This document shows positions 8,630-15,610 of a stretch of DNA of 39,211 bases, one piece after another (positions within the stretch are counted from its first letter, which is position 1; each line of letters begins with the position of its first letter). The notes under the pieces were generated by a model, which saw only the letters and a program-made list of their open reading frames with translations, made no database searches and was not told the origin of the DNA. The position numbers and the translations under genes were made by a program. The stretch comes from Bacillus sp. J37 (lineage in GTDB: Bacteria; Bacillota; Bacilli; Bacillales; Bacillaceae): NCBI RefSeq assembly GCF_000518865.1, contig NZ_JAEK01000047.1:1-39211 (forward strand), in the 5' to 3' direction.

Positions 8630-9826
8630 ATGGCAAATCCAATTCAAGTACAGATAAAACCAAACTATGTAAAGCAATTTAGATCAGGTTATCCTCTCAT
8701 CAACAAAGAGGCAATCAAAAATACTGAAGTTCTAAAACAAGAGGGTTCGATTATTGATCTTGTTGATGAAAGAAATCAATTTATAGCTAAGGGATACTAT
8801 GGAATACAAAATAAAGGAAGAGGTTGGATCTTAACTTATAACCAAAGGGAAGTCATTGATCAATCCTTTTTTGAGAAAAAAATAAAAGCTGCGGTTGAAG
8901 ATCGCCGGTCTTTTTATCATGATCCTGATACAACTGCTTTTCGCGTTTTTAATGGTGAAGGAGACGGTATCGGCGGATTGACGATTGATTGCTTTGAAGA
9001 AGGATACTATGTGGTCACTTGGTATAGTGAAGGAATCTATTCTTTTAAAGAAGAAATTATAAAGTCTTTAAGCAATACTGTTGATTTTAAAGGAATCTAT
9101 GAAAAGAAACGATTTGATGTTAAGGGTACTTATATGGAAGATGATGATTTTGTTACAGGTGAGCGTGCCAGCTTTCCGCTAATTGTGAAGGAGAATGGAA
9201 TCCGTTTTGCAGTTTACCTAAATGACGGGGCAATGGTAGGGGTTTTCCTTGACCAGAAAGATGTTCGCAAAGCAATCCGTGATAAATATGCAAAAGGAAA
9301 AAATGTATTAAATACATTTTCCTATACAGGAGCTTTTTCTGTTGCAGCAGCACTTGGAGGAGCAGCAAAAACGACAAGTGTAGATCTAGCAAATCGCAGT
9401 AAAGCAAAAACAATTGAACAGTTCAGTGTGAACTCACTTGATTATGAAGCACATAGTATTATCGTTGAAGATGTCTTTAACTATTTTAAATATGCTGTTC
9501 GGAAAAAACTGTCATTTGATATGGTCATCCTGGATCCACCAAGCTTTGCAAGATCAAAGAAGCATACCTTTAGCGCAGGAAAGGACTATCCGGATCTATT
9601 GAAACAGGCGATCCAAATAACAGAGAAACAGGGAATCATTGTTGCTTCCTCTAATTGCAGTACTTTTGGAATGCAGAAGTTTAAAGGATTTATTGAAAAG
9701 GCATTTCAGGAAATGGGAGAAACGTACAAAATTCTTGAAGAATTTAGTTTGCCGAAAGATTTTAAAACAATAAAGGAATTTAAAGAAGGAAACTATTTAA
9801 AAGTTGTTATCATAAAAAAATTGTAA
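8630..9826 (+). CDS. ywbD: Class I SAM-dependent 23S rRNA methyltransferase (RlmI/YwbD type)
   Basis: A 398-residue protein with the RlmI (E. coli YccW) plan: an N-terminal PUA RNA-binding domain (about 1-75, with IDLVDERNQFIAKGYYG), a middle domain carrying RVFNGEGDGIGGLTID, and a C-terminal Rossmann methyltransferase. The SAM site is VLNTFSYTGAFSVAAALGG near residue 225 and SVDLANRS near 250. MVILDPPSFARSK near 302 is the DPP motif that holds the target base. RlmI makes m5C in 23S rRNA; the specificity of the Bacillus YwbD group is less certain, so the symbol is tentative. ATG with AGGTGAAAAG upstream; own terminator downstream. Confidence 0.88.
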   Translation: MANPIQVQIKPNYVKQFRSGYPLINKEAIKNTEVLKQEGSIIDLVDERNQFIAKGYYGIQNKGRGWILTYNQREVIDQSFFEKKIKAAVEDRRSFYHDPDTTAFRVFNGEGDGIGGLTIDCFEEGYYVVTWYSEGIYSFKEEIIKSLSNTVDFKGIYEKKRFDVKGTYMEDDDFVTGERASFPLIVKENGIRFAVYLNDGAMVGVFLDQKDVRKAIRDKYAKGKNVLNTFSYTGAFSVAAALGGAAKTTSVDLANRSKAKTIEQFSVNSLDYEAHSIIVEDVFNYFKYAVRKKLSFDMVILDPPSFARSKKHTFSAGKDYPDLLKQAIQITEKQGIIVASSNCSTFGMQKFKGFIEKAFQEMGETYKILEEFSLPKDFKTIKEFKEGNYLKVVIIKKL

Positions 9827-9832
9827 GCTAAA

Positions 9833-9864
9833 AAACTGACATTCCCCGGAATGTCAGTTTCTTT
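9833..9864 (+). terminator. Terminator of the rRNA methyltransferase gene
   Basis: ACTGACATTC pairs with GAATGTCAGT around CCCG, preceded by an A-run and followed by TTCTTT. It may work in both directions, since the next gene is convergent. Confidence 0.85.
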
Positions 9865-9867
9865 AAG

Positions 9868-10065
9868 CTAATGAATAATTAAGTAGGATTTATATTCTTT
9901 AATAATGTCCCCACGTTTTCCTAGAAGTGTTTTATATTCTCTTAATAAATCTGTATTACTTCTATCTTTTACCCACTCAGAAAATGCACGCTCACATTCT
10001 CTCGAAATGGCTGACAACTCATTGTTAATTTCATTCAATTTCTTAATATGAACATGAGTAACCAT
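9868..10065 (-). CDS. Small helical protein, 65 aa, unrecognised
   Basis: A 65-residue, charged, probably all-helical protein (MVTHVHIKKLNEINNELSAI at the start, a long amphipathic stretch, YKSYLIIH at the end). The start codon is preceded on the minus strand by AAAGGTGG at good spacing, and the gene shares a terminator region with the convergent methyltransferase gene, so I believe it is expressed. I considered the small Spo0E phosphatase family because of size and helix pattern, but the SQELD signature is absent. No function is proposed. Confidence 0.65.
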   Translation of the reverse strand: MVTHVHIKKLNEINNELSAISRECERAFSEWVKDRSNTDLLREYKTLLGKRGDIIKEYKSYLIIH

Positions 10066-10212
10066 GGGGTACCACCTTTCATCAATTGTCTCTCTATTTT
10101 GATATGGAAAGCTGACTTTCTGTTACTTTTTCATATGATAATTAGGTGATACCCTAAATTTCTATTACGTAAACATAAAAATAAAAAATATTTAACTAAG
10201 GGGTAGGGAATT

Positions 10213-10725
10213 TTGAAGAAAATTATGGTTATAGGGGTATCAGCAGGTGCGGGAAAATCGACATTCGCCAGAAAGCTGTCAGACATTCTTCAAATAAACG
10301 TGCACCATCTTGATACGATGTACTGGGAGCCGGGATGGGTTGAAGCAGCATTTGAAGATTTTAAATCCAGGCAACAGAAAGTTATCAATCAACAGGCATG
10401 GATTATTGAAGGAAATTATCGTAACACCTTTGAGATGAGAGTAGAAAAGGCAGACACCATTATTTATATCGAAAAGCCATTGACAGTCTGTTTATATCGG
10501 GTCTTGAAAAGATGGCTAACGAACATAGGGAAAGATCGACCTGACCGTGCCATCGGTTGTAACGAAAAGATAGACATGGCCTTTATCAAATTTATATGTA
10601 GCACATATTTTCAACGTAAGAAAAAAATGAGACAACAACTTCAAAACCTAAAATCTAGTAAACAAGTCTTCATTCTTACATCAAATACAGAAATTGACTC
10701 ATTTTTACGAAGTCTGGCGAATTAG
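10213..10725 (+). CDS. P-loop nucleotide-binding protein, FlaR/topology-modulation type
   Basis: A 170-residue adenylate-kinase-like P-loop protein. The Walker A motif is GVSAGAGKST (residues 8-17). A segment LDTMYWEPGWVEAAFEDF follows, then WIIEGNYRNTFEMR near residue 70 and YIEKPLTVCLYRVLKRW near 93. This set of motifs is typical of proteins annotated as FlaR or DNA-topology-modulation protein, which look like small nucleoside/nucleotide kinases whose real substrate is unproven. It starts with TTG, with GGGGTAGGG just upstream. It appears to be a single-gene unit and has no clear terminator before the family B repeat that follows. Confidence 0.75.
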   Translation: MKKIMVIGVSAGAGKSTFARKLSDILQINVHHLDTMYWEPGWVEAAFEDFKSRQQKVINQQAWIIEGNYRNTFEMRVEKADTIIYIEKPLTVCLYRVLKRWLTNIGKDRPDRAIGCNEKIDMAFIKFICSTYFQRKKKMRQQLQNLKSSKQVFILTSNTEIDSFLRSLAN

Positions 10726-10882
10726 AATTATTTCTGGGGAAATATGACGAATTATGGATTCATATATTACACTTGGTGGAAATTAGCTATACTATAGATA
10801 GTGGTGAGAAAGGTTAGTTGCTATGGTGCTGTTCTCGTTTAGATAATTTTCTTTAGAATCTTAATTATACAAAACGATAGTG

Positions 10883-11010
10883 TGGAATGGAGCGGACGAC
10901 ACTTGACTCCTGCGGGAAGTAGAGGAAAGACTGAGACCCCGCTGGCGAAGCCGAGGCTCAGCTTCCTTCCCGCGGAAAGCAAGTGTTTGGCGCGCAATGG
11001 AATGAACCCC
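10883..11010 (+). repeat. Family B dispersed repeat, copy 1
   Basis: The sequence runs from TGGAATGGAGCGGA through GACTCCTGCGGGAAGTAG, GAGACCCCGCTGGCGAAG, GAGGCTCAGCTTCC and CCCGCGGAAAGCAAGTGTTTG to GGAATGAACC. CTGCGGG, CCCCGC and CCCGCGG parts can form GC-rich hairpins that stand out from the AT-rich surroundings. A second copy in the same orientation lies at 19721-19842. Elements of this wording are common between genes of Bacillaceae genomes. It fills most of the gap 10726-11104, where I see no gene. Confidence 0.8.
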
Positions 11011-11104
11011 GTGCTTTCTATAAATAAACAGCATTAAGTATATTGAAAATAATGAACCCTTTAACATGAATACATACAGAAGTTAGTGAAGGAGATAAAC
11101 AAAT

Positions 11105-12238
11105 ATGTCAGAACAAAACTTTTTACAAGACGCAGAACCATTTTTACAAAATAATTGGGAAAAAGCAAAATTCCCAGAACCTACAGCAATCCAACTAAAA
11201 GCAATCCCTCCAATCCTGGAAGGAAAAGACGTTATCGCTGAATCCCCTACAGGAACAGGAAAAACCCTTGCATATGTGCTTCCGCTTTTAAACAAGGTAG
11301 AAGTTAATAGGAAATCAGCACAAATCGTAATATTAGCACCATCAAGAGAGCTTGTTATGCAAATATTTGAAGAAGTAAAGAAATGGTCAGAAGGAAGTAC
11401 CATCACAAGTGCCTCTTTTATCGGTGGAGCAAATATTAAAAGACAGGTTGAAAAACTAAAGAAAAGCCCTCAAGTAATCCTTGGAACACCTGGAAGAATC
11501 CAAGAATTAATAAAAATGAAAAAGTTGAAAATGCATGCAGTAAAAACAGTTGTACTAGATGAAGGTGATCAACTTTTAACTCCTGAACATAAAAAGACAA
11601 TTCAGGAAATTATCAAATCAACATTAAACGAACGTCAAGTTGTCTTGTTCTCAGCTACCACAAATGAAAGCACCGAATCCAGAGCAAGAGACCTTATGAA
11701 AAAGGATCCTGAAATCATTAAGGTGAGCAGAGATGAAATTCCGGTTGGACAAGTTGATCATGTGTATCTTGTTTGTGAACAAAGAGAAAAAGCACACATC
11801 CTTGAAAGATTGGCCAAAAATATACCGATGAAAGCTTTAGGGTTTGTAAAGGATATCGGCAACTTAGATGTATTAGGAGAAAAGCTTGAATATAACGGAG
11901 TAGATGTTCATCTTTTACATAGTGATACAAAGAAAGAAGAACGTGAGGCTGCACTAAAAAGCCTTCGATCAGACAAACAGGGACTTTTACTTGCTACTGA
12001 TGTGGCAGCGAGAGGCTTGGACATTGCTGAGCTATCACATGTTATCCACTATGACCTGCCGGCAAATGCTTCCCAATATGTTCACCGCTCAGGCAGAACA
12101 GGACGTCAAGGGGCATCAGGTACGGTTATTTCAATTGTAACAGAGAGGGAAGAAAGAGAACTAAAGAAACTGGCTAAAGAGCTGGACATTACTCTTGTAA
12201 AGAATGAATTGTACAGAGGAGAATTAGTTGAAAAATAA
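11105..12238 (+). CDS. yfmL: DEAD-box ATP-dependent RNA helicase YfmL
   Basis: A 377-residue DEAD-box helicase core without C-terminal extension, matching the compact size of B. subtilis YfmL. Motifs in order: Q motif (FPEPTAIQLKAIP), motif I ESPTGTGKT (46-54), Ia APSRELV, Ib TPGR, motif II DEGD (152-155) in place of DEAD, motif III SAT (183-185), and VI HRSGRTGR near residue 327. The DEGD variant keeps the Asp-Glu pair needed for Mg-ATP. In B. subtilis YfmL aids ribosome assembly, most clearly in the cold. ATG start with AAGGAGAT upstream. Flanked by repeats on both sides, so transcribed alone. Confidence 0.9.
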   Translation: MSEQNFLQDAEPFLQNNWEKAKFPEPTAIQLKAIPPILEGKDVIAESPTGTGKTLAYVLPLLNKVEVNRKSAQIVILAPSRELVMQIFEEVKKWSEGSTITSASFIGGANIKRQVEKLKKSPQVILGTPGRIQELIKMKKLKMHAVKTVVLDEGDQLLTPEHKKTIQEIIKSTLNERQVVLFSATTNESTESRARDLMKKDPEIIKVSRDEIPVGQVDHVYLVCEQREKAHILERLAKNIPMKALGFVKDIGNLDVLGEKLEYNGVDVHLLHSDTKKEEREAALKSLRSDKQGLLLATDVAARGLDIAELSHVIHYDLPANASQYVHRSGRTGRQGASGTVISIVTEREERELKKLAKELDITLVKNELYRGELVEK

Positions 12239-12250
12239 AAAAGAAATTTT

Positions 12251-12439
12251 GTACTTAGTGTAGGTGTCTAGCTCCAGCGCCTAGTCCCGAAGCATAGGAC
12301 GTGCAAGTGCAGTCTTTGCGACAGGACGTCGCGTTCTTAGACTGCCTAGGTCTAGCCAATTTGGAATTGAAGGCAAAGAACGCCTTCTATTCCAAATCGC
12401 CTTTTGCAGGTCGGGGCTGGTCAAGGCGCTTGCGCTTTT
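12251..12439 (+). repeat. Family A dispersed repeat, copy 2 (long form)
   Basis: Opens with TAGGTGTCTAGCTCCAGCGCC and ends with CAAGGCGCTTGCGCTTTT; the ends can pair (AGCGCC with GGCGCT). It contains a GCAGTCT/AGACTGC hairpin with an inner GCGAC/GTCGC stem, and the core hairpin TTTGGAAT-T-GAAGGC / GCCTTC-T-ATTCCAAA. It occupies most of the gap behind yfmL. Confidence 0.85.
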
Positions 12440-12446
12440 CTTAACA

Positions 12447-12485
12447 AGAAAGCACGCCACTCTATATGAGCAGCGTGCTTTTTCG
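12447..12485 (+). terminator. Terminator downstream of yfmL and the repeat
   Basis: AAGCACGC pairs with GCGTGCTT around a loop of about 14 bases and is followed by TTTCGCTT. It lies after the family A copy, so transcripts of yfmL that end here would carry the repeat as RNA. Confidence 0.7.
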
Positions 12486-12592
12486 CTTCATGATGTGAGT
12501 ACTGTGATGTACTAATACTTTATGTTGCAGAAGGAATTGTTATACATCTTTTTTACATGAAGTTTTTACAGATTTTTAGGGTGAGACTTGTG

Positions 12593-13678
12593 CTAGTCAT
12601 CTAATTCCATTCTGATATACTTTCTTGTATTTGGTCCGTAGATTCCATCATCTTTAAGTGCTGCATACATGGATTGAAACCTTCTTACTGCATCTTCTGT
12701 TCGGGGACCATAAATCCCATCTACCGTACCCGGATTATAGTTTATTTGCTTTAGGGCTCTTTGCAATTGTCTAACAGATTCTCCTTGATCTCCACGTCTC
12801 AAAATACCGCTTGGTAGAGGGAAATCAGGTGCAGATACTCTTTGTTGATTCACCTGCTGCAATTTGGATAACGTGACTTGCCCAACTAAACCATCTACAG
12901 CTAAATGATGATCTCTTTGAAACCTCATAACCGCATTTTCAGTCTCTTCTCCAAACACACTATCTGCACCATAGCGGGGTAATCTGTATCCTGCTTTAAT
13001 GAGCTGTTGCTGAATATCTCGAACGAATGCACCTGAAGCACCTTCCCCAATCGGTAATTTCACAGTGGAGCCTTTTGTTACCCGATTTGGGGCCGGAGCT
13101 GTTTGCTGTGGAGGTTTGCTTGGCTGACTAGGCTGACTTGGTGTTTTGGCACCATTAAAGTTTCGAAGAGCTTCAGCGACATCATCAATAAACATCGACC
13201 AAGATATGCCGTGTGTTCTCAGGATTCCAACTGGATCTGTTCTTCTTGAAGGATCCAGAGTGGCGTGAGCAACAATATCGGATTTAGGATTCAGATTAAA
13301 TCTGTCACATAAATACGCATGATACCAAACATATCGATCATATGCAGCATCAAAATTTATTTTACCGCCGTGGCATAATTCTACCCCGATCGCTGCGCTA
13401 TTGGCATTGGCACCGTATAGTCTGTTATCTGCTGTAACATTTGAACGGACATGATAGGCGATCTCGGTTAAAGGTATTATTTCTAAAATATATTTATCAT
13501 CAATAAAGGTATGAGCAGAAGCGGATGGTTGTTGTCTATCAAAATAATTGCGATTTCCATATGCTGTAGAGCCTGGGTTTCCAGTGTCATGACTTACAAT
13601 GAAGCGTACGGTGTTTATTCGTTGCCCTGAACGGGAATTTCCGGTACGAATATAATCTTGTGTTATTTCATAAGCCAA
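12593..13678 (-). CDS. N-acetylmuramoyl-L-alanine amidase with two peptidoglycan-binding domains
   Basis: A 361-residue cell-wall hydrolase. Residues 1-170 are an Amidase_2 (T7-lysozyme/AmpD-like) domain; zinc ligands are apparent as His30 (VSHDTG), His138 (VAHATLDP) and Asp148. A Pro/Gln/Ser-rich linker (about 175-200) leads to two PG_binding_1 repeats (about 205-265 and 288-358), each with the GAxGxxVRxLQxxL-like start and a DGxxGxxT turn. It cuts the bond between muramic acid and the stem peptide. There is no signal peptide. It starts with TTG behind AGGGGTG. No phage genes are near, and a sigma-K-like promoter lies upstream, so a role in mother-cell lysis like CwlC/CwlH is possible. Confidence 0.88.
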   Translation of the reverse strand: MAYEITQDYIRTGNSRSGQRINTVRFIVSHDTGNPGSTAYGNRNYFDRQQPSASAHTFIDDKYILEIIPLTEIAYHVRSNVTADNRLYGANANSAAIGVELCHGGKINFDAAYDRYVWYHAYLCDRFNLNPKSDIVAHATLDPSRRTDPVGILRTHGISWSMFIDDVAEALRNFNGAKTPSQPSQPSKPPQQTAPAPNRVTKGSTVKLPIGEGASGAFVRDIQQQLIKAGYRLPRYGADSVFGEETENAVMRFQRDHHLAVDGLVGQVTLSKLQQVNQQRVSAPDFPLPSGILRRGDQGESVRQLQRALKQINYNPGTVDGIYGPRTEDAVRRFQSMYAALKDDGIYGPNTRKYIRMELDD

Positions 13679-13721
13679 CTATTAACACCCCTGTCTAAAT
13701 TTAATACAAAGTAATACACTG

Positions 13722-13748
13722 TATTATATGTTTTTTGTATGGGAATGT
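13722..13748 (-). promoter_or_regulatory. Possible sigma-K/sigma-E promoter of the amidase gene
   Basis: On the minus strand CATATAATA (13730-13722) fits the sigma-K -10 pattern CATANNNTA, with AC sixteen bases upstream (13748-13747) as minimal -35. The expected transcript starts about 37 bases before the TTG codon. The same -10 also resembles sigma-A (TATAAT), so the assignment is open. Confidence 0.4.
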
Positions 13749-13818
13749 TCACTTTGAAAAGTTATTAACAGTTCCCACAATATACACAGGAGAGAAGTTT
13801 TGGAGAAATTATGTAACC

Positions 13819-13939
13819 TGTGGATAATTTATGCCTTATTTTAGAGATATTAACATATATATCCACATTATCCACAACTTTAGTATTGGTTTATCCACAT
13901 CTTTTTCCACAAATAGAAAAGGAAGTGGAGTTATCCACT
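13819..13939. promoter_or_regulatory. DnaA-box cluster
   Basis: Three perfect DnaA boxes (TTATCCACA or complement) lie at 13819-13827 (minus), 13868-13876 and 13891-13899 (plus). Three one-mismatch boxes lie at 13859-13867, 13903-13911 and 13931-13939. Six boxes in 121 bp is far above chance even in AT-rich DNA. The last box overlaps the yfhD terminator. In B. subtilis, similar clusters away from oriC bind DnaA and help restrain initiation. Confidence 0.75.
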
Positions 13940-13942
13940 TCC
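13913..13942 (-). terminator. Terminator of yfhD
   Basis: GGAAGTGGA (13921-13929) and TCCACTTCC (13934-13942) form a perfect stem with a four-base loop; reading along the minus strand it is followed by TTTTCTATTTG. It lies directly behind the yfhD stop codon. Confidence 0.8.
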
Positions 13943-13949
13943 TTTCTTA

Positions 13950-14144
13950 TTAAGAATTGCGGTTTGTACTTTGTCGTTGATTGGCAGCGTTTGCTCTTGC
14001 CTGAGCCTCTAGATCAGCCTGATCTGCTAATTCTCTTGAAAATTCTTCATCCACACCGTCTCTTTTTAAGTTTTTAGGTGTTTGTGGAAGAGTTGTTGAG
14101 TTCTTATCACGTGCTTTATGGTTATGTTGATGACCTCTGCCCAT
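13950..14144 (-). CDS. yfhD: YfhD family protein
   Basis: A 64-residue hydrophilic protein starting MGRGHQHNHKARDKN and continuing with LPQTPKNLKRDGVDEEFSRE and LADQADLEAQARA; these segments match the YfhD family of Bacillus. Basic N-terminus, acidic middle and no membrane segment. Function is unknown; it is found in spore formers. The ATG is preceded by AAGGGGG on the minus strand. It follows yfhE on the same strand with a 78-bp gap, as in B. subtilis, and ends in a strong terminator. Confidence 0.88.
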   Translation of the reverse strand: MGRGHQHNHKARDKNSTTLPQTPKNLKRDGVDEEFSRELADQADLEAQARANAANQRQSTNRNS

Positions 14145-14222
14145 GAAAAAAAGCCCCCTTAATCAAATTGAACTTTTGGTTCAAGTTTAGGATGGCTTAA
14201 TTTCGTGATTTCATGTTGGAAG

Positions 14223-14354
14223 TTAGTGACTATTTTTGCTTATGTATCCACCAGCACGATCAGCATTTTTGAATTCTCTAGAGTATGTCACTTCCTGCAT
14301 ACTGGAAAGTGTACTTTTTGATTTATCTCGTCTTTTCTTTTCTGATGCCATCAT
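14223..14354 (-). CDS. yfhE: YfhE family protein, 43 aa
   Basis: A 43-residue frame: MMASEKKRRDKSK, STLSSMQEVTYSREFKNADR, then AGGYISKNSH. The run SSMQEVTYSREFKNADRAGG matches the small YfhE family as I remember it from B. subtilis, where yfhE also neighbours yfhD. AAGG lies six bases upstream of the first of two adjacent ATG codons (14354, 14351) on the minus strand; a third in-frame ATG at 14360 is too close. The protein is basic and soluble; function unknown. Gene order yfhE-yfhD on the minus strand supports the call. Confidence 0.82.
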   Translation of the reverse strand: MMASEKKRRDKSKSTLSSMQEVTYSREFKNADRAGGYISKNSH

Positions 14355-14479
14355 AATCATCCTTCCAAAATATAGTATTCAAGATTTAGTTTTGACAAGG
14401 GGGGAGGGATTCATACAAATTGTCTTTAAGTTTAGATGGAGTGGAAGAAGAAAAGTTGGTCAATTTTTGGCGAAAAATG

Positions 14480-14579
14480 TCTAATAGTAAATATATTCCC
14501 AGAATCGTTAATAAATCTCCAGAATCGAAAATATAACTTCAAAACCGGAAATAAATCCACAGAATCGAAAATATGTACT
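14480..14579. repeat. Array of five units with an exact 20-bp period (CAGAATCG head)
   Basis: CAGAATCG occurs at 14500, 14520 and 14560, with the related CAAAACCG at 14540 and a weaker unit at 14480, all exactly 20 bp apart. The head is conserved, followed by a loosely kept AAATA and a variable tail. It lies just beyond the GNAT-gene terminator. The unit sequence is unrelated to the array at 1709-1828, but period and design are the same. Together with the terminator it explains most of the gap 14355-14631. Confidence 0.72.
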
Positions 14580-14602
14580 GTACACAAGGTTCCTCTCCGA
14601 AT

Positions 14603-14632
14603 AAAAAAGGCGGGATTCAATAGAATCCCACC
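14603..14632 (-). terminator. Terminator of the GNAT gene
   Basis: On the minus strand GGTGGGATTC pairs with GAATCCCGCC around TATT and is followed by TTTTTT. The stem begins at the stop codon. Confidence 0.85.
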
Positions 14633-15189
14633 TAAGCCTCTTTCAGCTGCTGATCATCAACTTCAGATGCATTATGGTATTTATAAATTGTATATTGATC
14701 TCTAGTAATTTCAAACAAATGAAAAATGTCTTCTCCATTGTTAATTTGTTCTAGTAAATGTGCTCTTGTTTCATTGGCATTCACAACATAAGGTAGTTTT
14801 TCTGCGGCTCTAGTTGAGCGGATGTTTTGTTTGCGAATTCGCAAGAAGATTGTTTCGATATCTAATTCGTAGAATAGCTCGTTAAAGAAAGCGTCTTTTG
14901 CCAGCTGATTATAGCCTTTGCCGTGATACGGTTTACCGATCCAGGTGCCTAAAAAACCTGCTTTGTCTTGGATATCAAACAAACTGATTGTGCCGATTGG
15001 AGAGCCCCATTCATCTAAAATGGTACGTGAAATCAATTCACCTCGTTCTTCAGCTTCAATCGTTTGTTTTGTTAGAAATAGATATTCTTCAAAAGAATTT
15101 GCTTTATGACGCACAAATGGGAAGACATCAGGGTGAACCATGTGTTCATAAAGTGTATGACTATCATAAATATCACGTTTTTTTAGCAT
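14632..15189 (-). CDS. GNAT-family N-acetyltransferase (RimJ/RimL-like)
   Basis: A 185-residue Acetyltransf_3-type GNAT. The acetyl-CoA loop appears as GTWIGKPYHGKGYNQLAKDAF (around residues 93-113), followed by the typical LDIETIFLRIRKQNIRSTRA helix-strand. It transfers an acetyl group to an amine; the target (ribosomal protein, tRNA-bound amino acid or small molecule) cannot be read off. A longer frame begins 51 bases upstream, but the ATG at 15189 has GGAGGGA at ideal spacing and matches the family start. That ribosome binding site lies inside a CCCTC/GAGGG hairpin, and the mRNA leader carries a tRNA-like fold (15277-15343), so translation is probably regulated by leader structure. Confidence 0.85.
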   Translation of the reverse strand: MLKKRDIYDSHTLYEHMVHPDVFPFVRHKANSFEEYLFLTKQTIEAEERGELISRTILDEWGSPIGTISLFDIQDKAGFLGTWIGKPYHGKGYNQLAKDAFFNELFYELDIETIFLRIRKQNIRSTRAAEKLPYVVNANETRAHLLEQINNGEDIFHLFEITRDQYTIYKYHNASEVDDQQLKEA

Positions 15190-15195
15190 CTGGAT

Positions 15196-15254
15196 CCCTC
15201 CAACCTGAGGGCAGACTCCACGTGATATGGTCGTCCTCACCCTCGAAATTTTTT
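15196..15254 (-). promoter_or_regulatory. RBS-sequestering hairpin and its competitor in the GNAT leader
   Basis: On the minus strand CCCTC (15211-15207) can pair with GAGGG (15200-15196), which is the ribosome binding site of the GNAT gene. The same CCCTC can instead pair with an upstream GAGGG (15244-15240). That upstream GAGGG is also the 3' foot of a 14-bp stem with CCCCGAAATTTTTT (15284-15271), one mismatch. The three pairings exclude one another, as in a translational switch. The structure is read by eye; energies were not calculated. Confidence 0.55.
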
Positions 15255-15276
15255 ATGTTGATTTACCTTCAAAAAA

Positions 15277-15343
15277 TTTCGGGGTGGGAATCGAACCCAC
15301 TAGAACCAGTAAAGCTGGTGGCGCACCATTTGCCTTCCCAATA
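15277..15343 (-). ncRNA. 67-nt tRNA-like structure in the GNAT leader
   Basis: Reading the minus strand from 15343: TATTGGG, AA, a D-arm-like GGC-AAATGGTGC-GCC, an anticodon-arm-like ACCAG-CTTTA-CTGGT, a four-base variable loop TCTA, a perfect T-arm GTGGG-TTCGATT-CCCAC, then CCCGAAA. The last seven bases pair with the first seven (six of seven, one wobble). Arm order and lengths are those of a tRNA. It departs by a three-pair D-stem, a five-base loop in place of the seven-base anticodon loop, and no CCA end (a T-run follows). It is therefore not a normal tRNA gene; it is a tRNA relic or a tRNA mimic within the leader. Confidence 0.6.
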
Positions 15344-15610
15344 CTAGATTTAATTGTGTTTTCATATAAAAGCATTGCTTCCATGAAGTATCATACGGCA
15401 TTTTAAATGAAAAAGATACTCCTTTTTTGTCGAATAAAAAAATATTTTTTTTATCGTACAATAGTTGTTGATTTGGCCAACATTCTGATATCCTGGTAAA
15501 TTATTCTGCTTGGAAAACATACTAATATCATAAGTTTTAGCGCGTTAAATTAAAAGAGCTACAAAGAAGGCTGACGAAAAACAAAACAATAGTGAGATAA
15601 TATTATTTTG
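15344..15610. other. Intergenic region, leader promoter zone
   Basis: No coding frame is visible. It must hold the promoter of the GNAT leader on the minus strand; candidate -10 words there are TATGAT (in CCGTATGATAC near 15391-15396) and TATATGA near 15365, neither with a good -35. An A/T palindrome-like stretch lies at 15434-15456. No terminator for the amidohydrolase gene, which ends at 15611, is recognised. Confidence 0.4.

Noticed and set aside
9868-10065. Spo0E-type aspartyl-phosphate phosphatase
   Set aside because: Size and helix content fit, but the SQELD-type signature is not present.
11718-11954. Minus-strand frame inside yfmL
   Set aside because: It is a shadow of the helicase gene with no start signal or recognisable sequence.
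12593-13678. Prophage endolysin
   Set aside because: No holin, tail or integrase gene lies nearby, and the flanks are ordinary host genes and repeats.
13819-13939. Chromosomal replication origin
   Set aside because: The DnaA boxes are dense, but dnaA, dnaN, rpmH and an AT-rich unwinding element are all missing, and the surrounding genes match a region far from oriC in B. subtilis.
13820-14077. Plus-strand frame of 85 codons over the DnaA boxes and yfhD
   Set aside because: It is antisense to yfhD, has no ribosome binding site and arises from AT-rich sequence; the minus-strand frame matches a known family.
14236-14705. Plus-strand frames opposite yfhE and across the 20-bp array
   Set aside because: They lack ribosome binding sites and run through repeat units and the GNAT terminator; the coding sense in this region is the minus strand.
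15277-15343. A functional tRNA gene on the minus strand
   Set aside because: The anticodon-like loop has only five bases, the D-stem three pairs, one acceptor mismatch is present and no CCA end is encoded. I keep it as a tRNA-like element only.
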